A DNA stretch of 5,958 nucleotides from Methanosarcinales archaeon (GTDB taxonomy: Archaea > Halobacteriota > Methanosarcinia > Methanosarcinales > Methanogasteraceae). The notes beneath the pieces were generated by a model, which did not search any database, was not told the DNA's origin, and saw only the letters and a list, made by a program, of their open reading frames with translations. The position numbers and the translations under genes are program-made. Positions 1 to 4,636 of this stretch are shown piece after piece; the first letter of the stretch is position 1, and every line of letters begins with the position of its first letter. Location: assembly GCA_030594905.1 (NCBI GenBank), contig JAUVEF010000078.1, positions 1 through 5,958 on the forward strand, read 5' to 3'.

Positions 1-62
1 ACCTCGAGCATCAACGTGCGATCGCTCTGGATTATGAGCGGCTTCTGTGGCTGTGAGCTCAT
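1..62 (-). CDS. XPB/Ssl2-family DNA helicase, N-terminal fragment (runs off the left edge)
   Basis: Only the first 20 codons are in the window. The minus strand reads MSSQPQK and then PLIIQSDRTLMLEV. The pattern PLIVQSD(K/R)TLLLEV is the conserved opening of the XPB/Ssl2 N-terminal domain in bacterial and archaeal XPB helicases (SF2 3'-5' DNA helicase/translocase, the homologue of the TFIIH subunit). The ATG at 62-60 overlaps the TGA of the upstream gene as ATGA, and a GAGG at 73-70 sits 7 nt before it, so translational coupling is likely. The helicase motifs (Walker A, DEAH, RED, motif VI) lie outside the window, so the assignment rests on this opening motif and on the upstream helicase-associated gene. 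Alternative: another protein with the same XPB-N-like domain and no helicase core. Confidence 0.72.
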   Translation of the reverse strand, partial: MSSQPQKPLIIQSDRTLMLE

Positions 63-1780
63 GAAGTATCCTCGATTTTGATTGTGTAATCCAACAGTTT
101 CTTACCGACTTTCTTTACCTCTGATTCGTAACGTTTGTCAAATGAGAGCGTCAATTTGCTCCAATCTGCGGCAACCGGGCACCGGGCAGCTATAAGTCCG
201 TTTAAGAATTCTTCCATCAATTTTTTTTCCGGAAAGTGAAATGTGATCCGGACTTCCCGTTTTATCGCCACATGCTTCTTTGCTTTTGTCTTTGCCTTCG
301 ATTTTGCTTTTGATTTTGAAACGCTCATATCGCGTCTTGGAAATACCGTGTCTGCACCGTCGGGAAGATACGTAAAAGCCGAAGAGCGATGTTTTATGCG
401 AAGAGGGACCAGCTCCTTCTGTAGAAGCTGTGTAAACAACTTGTCAGGTGAATGCACGATTCTAATCGCAGGTGATATGGACTTAATCGTGAATTCGTCG
501 ATTTCGGGCAGATCTTTGTCTCCCTCAAGAAGCACAACGTTTTCATAGAGCGTAAATGCGTCTGATGCTCCAGCCCACTCGTCGAGTTCGATTTGAACAT
601 TCTGTGGCAGTTTCTGACCGCTCATCTTTTCCAGGAGCTTGATCACATCAAACCCCTCTCTTTCACTCAATTGAGTCAGAACCTTCTTTTTTCGAAGTTT
701 CAAGATGTTTGTTCTGTCCTTTGCGACAATGTCAGAAAGTTTTGAGAGTTGCGCAAGAATCCGAACCGGGTACAATTCTGATTCCACGTGCACCTCGAAA
801 TTCGGCTGCACTGTGACTTTGGGCTCCATGACGTCGTTGTTCATCACATGCAGGAACATGTCAGTGACCCGAAACGCCTGAAGCTGATTAATCTCAGGTA
901 GCATTCCCTTGTACTCTGCTTTGGAGTAAGCAACCTCGATATATCCTAAAATGAGGGGCAATCCTTCAAGGAACCGTTCCACAAACCGACCTTCCACCCG
1001 CTCAAACGCGTCCGTTTCGCCCTCTGAAATCTGTATCTCTGTACCCCACTTCTCCTTTTGCTCCCGAAAGTTGCCATACCTGCCCTCCTTTGCATATCCT
1101 GCATGTTGATATTTGGGATTCTTTGGAATGATGAAGAATGGGTGGTGTTCTTTCAGATACCTGATCAATGAGGCTGTAGTATACCAGACACCGGGCGTGC
1201 AGGACATCAAAACATTTATCAGAAATTGCCTTGCTTTGGCAAAATTGAGTCCCGGTATAATACCGGTCGCCGATCCCCGGATAGGAAACCCGGGTAGCCT
1301 GCCAAGCACACTTGTCGCGTAAAACTCATTGCTACCATCAAGAGGATGTTTTACCAACATGTCCTGAAGCTTCTTCTCCTGCTCTATTAACGGCAAACCA
1401 ACAAACTCTTCGTATCTTTTGGCATTGACATCGATGTAATTGTCAGGATACGACGGTTCACGGCTGTAATATCCCATATACTCTCCCTCAGTGTCATAGT
1501 TTGTGAACTTAAACGCAAGCGCCAGTTCATCGACATGATCTATCCAGTCGGAATGCCCGTTTGCCTCTACTTCTTTTACAAGACAAGAATCGCTCATGAG
1601 TTTTGCCAATCGCTTTTGATCGGACTTGTTCAACTCATTACTCCGGTGTAACCGTTTTACATCGCGCTTCCACACATACTCAACAAAAGCATGTAGATCA
1701 TGGCGCAGATCGCACTGGTTGGAAACAACGATCAGTTCGCCGATATCTGCCTGGGTTAAGTCCGGGTTTGATCGCATCAT
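59..1780 (-). CDS. Helicase-associated protein with XPB-N-like (Helicase_C_3) domain, 573 aa
   Basis: Probable DNA-binding partner of the XPB-like helicase that follows it; its biochemical activity is unknown. Visible order: an N-terminal part with a K-x-VKRLHRSNELNKSDQKRL stretch (about residues 38-58), like the 'T-x-x-G-x-LpKrdlrrLa' segment of helicase-associated proteins. Next comes a winged-helix-like stretch containing PGVWYTTASLIRYL (about 197-210), then LPLILGYIEVAY and AFRVTDMFLHVM (about 275-315), matching the usual 'lG.vdl...fRlT' pattern. The XPB/Ssl2 N-terminal-like domain starts at VTVQPNFEVHVE (about 320) and includes LPQNVQIELDEWAG, ending near 420. A lysine/alanine-rich basic linker (about 484-506) precedes a C-terminal alpha/beta segment. 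The gene begins immediately after the stop of the 475-aa gene, with tandem ATG codons (1780 and 1777) and a GGTGAGG site 9 nt upstream, and ends in an ATGA overlap with the XPB-like gene. It is shorter than the mycobacterial relative beside XPB, which is over 700 aa. Family call by eye; no search was run. Confidence 0.78.
   Translation of the reverse strand: MMRSNPDLTQADIGELIVVSNQCDLRHDLHAFVEYVWKRDVKRLHRSNELNKSDQKRLAKLMSDSCLVKEVEANGHSDWIDHVDELALAFKFTNYDTEGEYMGYYSREPSYPDNYIDVNAKRYEEFVGLPLIEQEKKLQDMLVKHPLDGSNEFYATSVLGRLPGFPIRGSATGIIPGLNFAKARQFLINVLMSCTPGVWYTTASLIRYLKEHHPFFIIPKNPKYQHAGYAKEGRYGNFREQKEKWGTEIQISEGETDAFERVEGRFVERFLEGLPLILGYIEVAYSKAEYKGMLPEINQLQAFRVTDMFLHVMNNDVMEPKVTVQPNFEVHVESELYPVRILAQLSKLSDIVAKDRTNILKLRKKKVLTQLSEREGFDVIKLLEKMSGQKLPQNVQIELDEWAGASDAFTLYENVVLLEGDKDLPEIDEFTIKSISPAIRIVHSPDKLFTQLLQKELVPLRIKHRSSAFTYLPDGADTVFPRRDMSVSKSKAKSKAKTKAKKHVAIKREVRITFHFPEKKLMEEFLNGLIAARCPVAADWSKLTLSFDKRYESEVKKVGKKLLDYTIKIEDTS
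68..73 (-). promoter_or_regulatory. Ribosome binding site for the XPB-like gene, inside the upstream gene
   Basis: GAGGAT lies within the last codons of the 573-residue gene. Its GAGG core is 7 nt before the overlapping ATG. It supports reinitiation or coupled translation at the ATGA junction. Confidence 0.5.
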
Positions 1781-3208
1781 TCAGTCATTCCTCACCTTCT
1801 TGACCACATGTCCTGACGCGCCCACTATTTTCTGTATCGCGGGAAGTGCGCCACATGGAAATGCAATATAATCATCCGGAAGAGATACAAGTTGCGAACC
1901 GGTACACGACTTTTCAATCTGCACCTTGAGGCTCAGATCTTTTACCTGTGCAACCATCAGGCATTCATGGATGATCTGTTTACCCCATCTCTTTTCAGCA
2001 ATCTCAATTGCACTGCGAAAACCTGATGAATTCTCTCTTAACCACTCAAAAACACCTTCTTTTTGAACGGTCGCGAGCGCTCCCCCGATCTTGATAATGT
2101 CTGCGGTCGCTCGCAGATTTGCGTTATGGATATCCAGGAGTGCAACCGAAGCAAGCACTTCCAGTGCGGTATAAGGGATTTTCACCAGATTCAACACTAC
2201 TGTACCATCAGGCGCAATCTGCAGATACTGCTCAGGTGGTGGCGAGGTTGCATCGCCTAAGGAATCATCAGGTAACCGGTAGTATGCCGTTTTATCCACC
2301 ACGACTTTTACAAAACATCCCCACACCCAGCCCGCTTCACAGATCTGTTCGGAAGGGTGACTTGCAGTATCTCCGGTAAAGATCTCAAGCACCACATCGA
2401 GGCTGTCTGCGGGTAGCCATTCATGCTCACCAAGTTGGGAGAGTGCATAGAGTGTGGCATCAACGGGCGCCATATCATCACTTGAGTAACTCGGATAACT
2501 TGGGTAACTCTGCTTTTTTGTATCGGTTTTAATGGACGCACGCATGCAAGCTTTCTGCCAATCCAACAGGTATTTTGCTCTGAACCGGGTATCTCCAATA
2601 AACAGCCCACCAGCTCTGATTTCGAGTGTAAACGATTTTTTCTTCGAGTTTGGTAAATGAGATGGTTTTTCTCTCCCGCCACCAATCTCAAGCAGTTTAT
2701 CACGCAGTACCGCTCTCTTAAAATCCCCTGCTTCTTTAAATTTCGAAGGTTTGACGAGGGGTGGAAGAAAACTCCTGAATTCCCGGGGAAAAGAGAATCG
2801 TAAGCGTTCCATCTTGGTAGACTTACCATACATTTCTCGATCTATCATGATTAGTACGCCCTTTCGCACCAGATTATTCTTCACTTCTTTGAATATTTCT
2901 TTATATTTCTTGGTAAAAGTCCCGTAATAATACCCGTCCGCTGATTCTGCGCAACCATATAGTCTTTTGAAGTACTCGATACCAACTTCTTTCTTTATCT
3001 TGTTTAGCAAGTGGAGAAATACAATTTCCTTGTATGTTAGTGAGTTCAGTGCTTCCTCTATGCCAATTGTGGAGATGAAGAAGTTCTCAAATACACCGCG
3101 AGAAGTAGCCTCTTTGGCAGGAAAACCACGGCTTTTGCAGATCGCCTTGATATCAGAGTCATTGATATCGCTTTCGCACATCTGCTTCAGCATACTTTGT
3201 GTATCCAT
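1781..3208 (-). CDS. Divergent helicase-associated paralogue with XPB-N-like C-terminal half, 475 aa
   Basis: First gene of the helicase trio; no function can be named from sequence alone. The N-terminal third has a helical, winged-helix-like region (IEEALNSLTYKEIVFLHLLN about residues 50-69, then VKNNLVRKGVLIMID about 109-123 and LRFSFPREFRSFLPPL about 136-151), the pattern seen in helicase-associated proteins. A lysine-rich middle follows. The C-terminal half mirrors the neighbouring 573-aa protein in order: LGEHEWLPADSLDVVLEIF, then a WVWGCFVKVVV...YYRLPD wing, then LQIAPDGTVVLNLV (about 328-341), which resembles the VQPNFEVHVE and IIQSDRTLMLEV openings of the next two genes. It ends with an SLPDDYIAFPCGALPAIQKI segment. 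The ATG has AGGTG 8 nt upstream. The stop directly abuts the start of the next gene. The paralogy with the 573-aa gene is my inference from module order and motif spacing, not an alignment score. Confidence 0.62.
   Translation of the reverse strand: MDTQSMLKQMCESDINDSDIKAICKSRGFPAKEATSRGVFENFFISTIGIEEALNSLTYKEIVFLHLLNKIKKEVGIEYFKRLYGCAESADGYYYGTFTKKYKEIFKEVKNNLVRKGVLIMIDREMYGKSTKMERLRFSFPREFRSFLPPLVKPSKFKEAGDFKRAVLRDKLLEIGGGREKPSHLPNSKKKSFTLEIRAGGLFIGDTRFRAKYLLDWQKACMRASIKTDTKKQSYPSYPSYSSDDMAPVDATLYALSQLGEHEWLPADSLDVVLEIFTGDTASHPSEQICEAGWVWGCFVKVVVDKTAYYRLPDDSLGDATSPPPEQYLQIAPDGTVVLNLVKIPYTALEVLASVALLDIHNANLRATADIIKIGGALATVQKEGVFEWLRENSSGFRSAIEIAEKRWGKQIIHECLMVAQVKDLSLKVQIEKSCTGSQLVSLPDDYIAFPCGALPAIQKIVGASGHVVKKVRND
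1790..1798 (-). promoter_or_regulatory. Ribosome binding site of the 573-aa gene
   Basis: AAGGTGAGG lies in the last codons of the 475-aa gene, 9 nt before the first of two tandem ATG codons. It is a good match to the archaeal anti-Shine-Dalgarno and favours the first ATG. The stop codon of the upstream gene lies between this site and the start. Confidence 0.6.
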
Positions 3209-3394
3209 TACAATTACACCTCGTTTTCGGGTATATCCTAAGTACTCTATGTCGATTACTTTTGTCCCTTCTTTTTAGACGCGGGCATCAATTATAACAG
3301 TTCCATCGGAGTGCACACGTTTGCGGTGTTTGGTTGAGCCGTAACGTGCAATAGATTTTCTGAGGGAATCATCGAATTTACGGGTTGATACGGT
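3209..3394 (-). other. Intergenic leader of the helicase operon with a stop-free coding-like stretch
   Basis: No intact gene was found here. On the minus strand the frame used by the receiver remnant continues past its TAG (3397-3395) for 39 stop-free codons. This stretch is basic, with SIARYGSTKHRKRVHSDG and then TVIIDARV, and ends at a TAA (3277-3275). The same frame then runs 22 more codons straight into the ATG of the 475-aa gene. It has no usable start codon apart from a late GTG giving 13 residues, so I treat it as possible decayed coding DNA. It must also contain the operon promoter. TTATAATT near 3297-3290 and GGATATAC near 3237-3230 are weak TATA candidates, and neither has a clear BRE. 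Confidence 0.3.
3217..3223 (-). promoter_or_regulatory. Ribosome binding site of the 475-aa gene
   Basis: CGAGGTG sits 8 nt before the ATG at 3208. It decides this start: the reading frame stays open for 22 more codons upstream, but those codons contain no ATG, GTG or TTG. Confidence 0.6.
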
Positions 3395-3539
3395 CTAAAA
3401 GAGATCCAATTGTTGAAACGTGTGAATTTCGTTGTACATCCTGCCCTCCTTGAGGGCTTCCACGGTCAAGCGCACATCACCCGGGGTATCTTCAACCAGC
3501 AGAATCTCAATACGCTTTGCAATACCTGGGTTCACTCAT
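3395..3539 (-). pseudogene. Truncated Rcp1/CheY-like receiver domain remnant
   Basis: The minus strand encodes GIAKRIEILLVEDTPGDVRL followed by TVEALKEG and NEIHTF, then a stop (TAG at 3397-3395). This is the first third of a receiver domain of the Rcp1-like type (IEILLVEDNPGDVRLTxEALKEG...NxxH). The acidic pair before the usual NPGD is visible (E-D). The phosphorylated Asp, the Thr/Ser and the Lys that should follow are absent, because the frame closes about 46 codons in where a receiver needs about 120. The frame can be entered at GTG 3535. However, the ATG best placed for the GAGGGAG ribosome site (7 nt away) is at 3539 and in another frame, which ends after 10 residues. One extra base near 3526 would explain this, since deleting it gives MSEPGIAKRIEILLVED. 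The remnant lies 28 nt downstream of the two-component gene, as response regulators often do. I judge it a broken gene; a short functional peptide is possible but unlikely. Confidence 0.68.
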
Positions 3540-3546
3540 GATTACT

Positions 3547-3553
3547 CTCCCTC
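3547..3553 (-). promoter_or_regulatory. Ribosome binding site of the receiver remnant
   Basis: GAGGGAG lies in the 28-nt gap after the two-component gene, 7 nt before ATG 3539 and 11 nt before GTG 3535. It indicates that the remnant was once a translated gene with the ATG as its start. Confidence 0.45.
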
Positions 3554-3567
3554 TTTAATTATTAAGA

Positions 3568-4485
3568 TCACGCAATAAAAGATTGACCCCGCGCCTTAAT
3601 ATCGGCACTCTCAAGGAACTTGTAGTCATCCCGCCGCGTTGCCCCGGGTTCGGCAGTTTCCTCTGCATGACTCCACTCACCCGCCGGTTCCAACGTTATA
3701 TCGATTCTATTGGTTTTTCCGTGAGTCACAGCATTGTTTATTATGTTATCAAGGACCGAACTCAGAGATTCGTCAGCCAGAGCCTGAATGTCACCTTCTA
3801 TGTTGAATGTAGTGTATGGGTATCTTTTCATGACGTTTTTTATGACCTCAGTCACTGAATACAGTTTTAATCCGTGATGAGTGTTGATAAATGTCTCAAG
3901 TTCTCCCATTCTGTTTATCAAATCGACACTTTTACCGACACGGACTGCCGCCTTTCGAAGGAGTTCATCGTCACACAGTTCATCGTAAAGCTGCAGTTCA
4001 CTATCAATAAAAACCAGATCGTTGATTATATCATTGATCCACAAGATCATATCCCTATTTTTTTTCAGTTTAAGATGTGTATGTACCCTTGCCAGCAGTT
4101 CGGTTGGGTTAATCGGCTTTGTAAGGTAATCCTGACCACTTACCTCAAACCCCCTCACCGTACTATCCGTATCTGTCTTTGATGTGAGAAATATGACCGG
4201 GATATCTCTTGTTTTTGGATCATTTCTCAATTCTTCACAGACTTCGTACCAATCCATGCCGGGCATCATTATGTCGAGAATAATAAGATCAGCAGGGTTG
4301 GATTTTATCCTGTCAAGTGCATCGACTCCGTTCTGCGAAAAAGCGATTTCGCAATCCTCCCCTCGCAAGATGTTGCCAACTACCTGGATGTTCTTTGGAA
4401 CGTCGTCCACTACACGGATCAGGGGTTTTTCCCAAGTTTCCCTATCACCTACTTTCTGCTCATTGCTCAATTGTACCCCGCCCAC
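3568..4485 (-). CDS. Response regulator fused to a degenerate, truncated histidine-kinase-like region, 305 aa
   Basis: Cytoplasmic two-component protein with no membrane segment. Receiver domain, about residues 20-140: acidic pair D27-D28, phosphoacceptor D71 in LIILDIMMPGMD, T101 in VIFLTSK and K123 in DYLTKPINPTELL. All switch residues are present, so phosphorylation looks possible. The following region, about 145-200, matches a histidine-kinase dimerisation helix, but WINDIINDL stands where families of this type have RHDIxNxL, so the phosphoacceptor His is Asn151. The ATPase part shows FNIEGDIQALADE and a good N box, VLDNIINNAVTHG (244-256). The protein then departs into an unrelated 40-residue tail, EWSHAEETAEPG onwards, with no G1 (DxGxG) or G2 box. 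Autokinase activity is therefore not expected. The start chosen is GTG at 4485, close to the predicted transcription start. TTG at 4470, with GGGG 7 nt upstream, is a reasonable alternative and leaves the receiver whole. Confidence 0.82.
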   Translation of the reverse strand: MGGVQLSNEQKVGDRETWEKPLIRVVDDVPKNIQVVGNILRGEDCEIAFSQNGVDALDRIKSNPADLIILDIMMPGMDWYEVCEELRNDPKTRDIPVIFLTSKTDTDSTVRGFEVSGQDYLTKPINPTELLARVHTHLKLKKNRDMILWINDIINDLVFIDSELQLYDELCDDELLRKAAVRVGKSVDLINRMGELETFINTHHGLKLYSVTEVIKNVMKRYPYTTFNIEGDIQALADESLSSVLDNIINNAVTHGKTNRIDITLEPAGEWSHAEETAEPGATRRDDYKFLESADIKARGQSFIA

Positions 4486-4512
4486 GCGATTAGTGGTTAT
4501 GTTCGTTCGTCT

Positions 4513-4524
4513 CCATATATTTTA
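4513..4524 (-). promoter_or_regulatory. Probable TATA box for the leftward two-component gene
   Basis: The minus strand reads TAAAATATATGG. Its centre lies about 32 nt before the GTG at 4485, which puts the expected start of transcription near 4490-4495 and predicts a very short leader. A run of seven T lies just upstream on the same strand (4535-4529). Confidence 0.5.
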
Positions 4525-4560
4525 CTTGAAAAAAACATTCGAGACTGCTCACGTTATAAT

Positions 4561-4576
4561 CCCAAGCCCCAAGCCC
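4561..4576 (+). repeat. Tandem heptamer CCCAAGC just upstream of the BRE/TATA
   Basis: Two perfect copies of CCCAAGC (4561-4567 and 4568-4574) are followed by a partial CC. They end about 8 nt before the BRE of the rightward gene, a usual place for an archaeal activator site. They could also be slippage. Confidence 0.35.
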
Positions 4577-4583
4577 AAATCCT

Positions 4584-4600
4584 CCGAAAGTTATATATTG
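4584..4600 (+). promoter_or_regulatory. BRE/TATA promoter of the rightward surface-protein gene
   Basis: CCGAAAG followed directly by TTATATATTG is an excellent archaeal BRE plus TATA box. With the usual spacing of about 25 nt, transcription should start near 4620, giving a leader of roughly 15-20 nt that carries the GGGGTG ribosome site at 4626-4631. Confidence 0.75.
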
Positions 4601-4611
4601 GATAACGACAC

Positions 4612-4622
4612 ATCATAATGAT
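4612..4622. promoter_or_regulatory. Palindrome ATCAT-A-ATGAT at the predicted transcription start
   Basis: Perfect 5-bp arms around a single A, placed at the expected start of transcription of the rightward gene. A repressor could bind here, but the element is short and AT-rich and could be chance. Confidence 0.25.
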
Positions 4623-4636
4623 AATGGGGTGTTAGT

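Noticed and set aside
221..228. Run of eight T as a plus-strand terminator
   Set aside because: It is the Lys codons of the EKKL segment in the leftward gene; there is no rightward gene to end here.
243..548. Plus-strand open frame with a Phe-rich start (AFVFAFDFAFDF)
   Set aside because: It is the antisense reading of the Lys/Ala linker of the helicase-associated gene; it has no ribosome site or family match.
2308..2829. 173-codon minus-strand frame inside the 475-aa gene
   Set aside because: It overlaps entirely in another frame with a gene that has a good start, junction and motifs; its composition shows no domain pattern.
3443..3457. Perfect hairpin GCCCTC-CTT-GAGGGC, a possible terminator
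   Set aside because: It encodes the conserved ALKEG of the receiver remnant, has only a 6-bp stem and no T-run after it on either strand.
3568..3700. Frameshift hiding the missing G1/G2 boxes of the kinase-like region
   Set aside because: I read the other two minus-strand frames over this stretch and saw no DxGxG or GxGLG motif. Replacement or deletion fits better than a simple frameshift.
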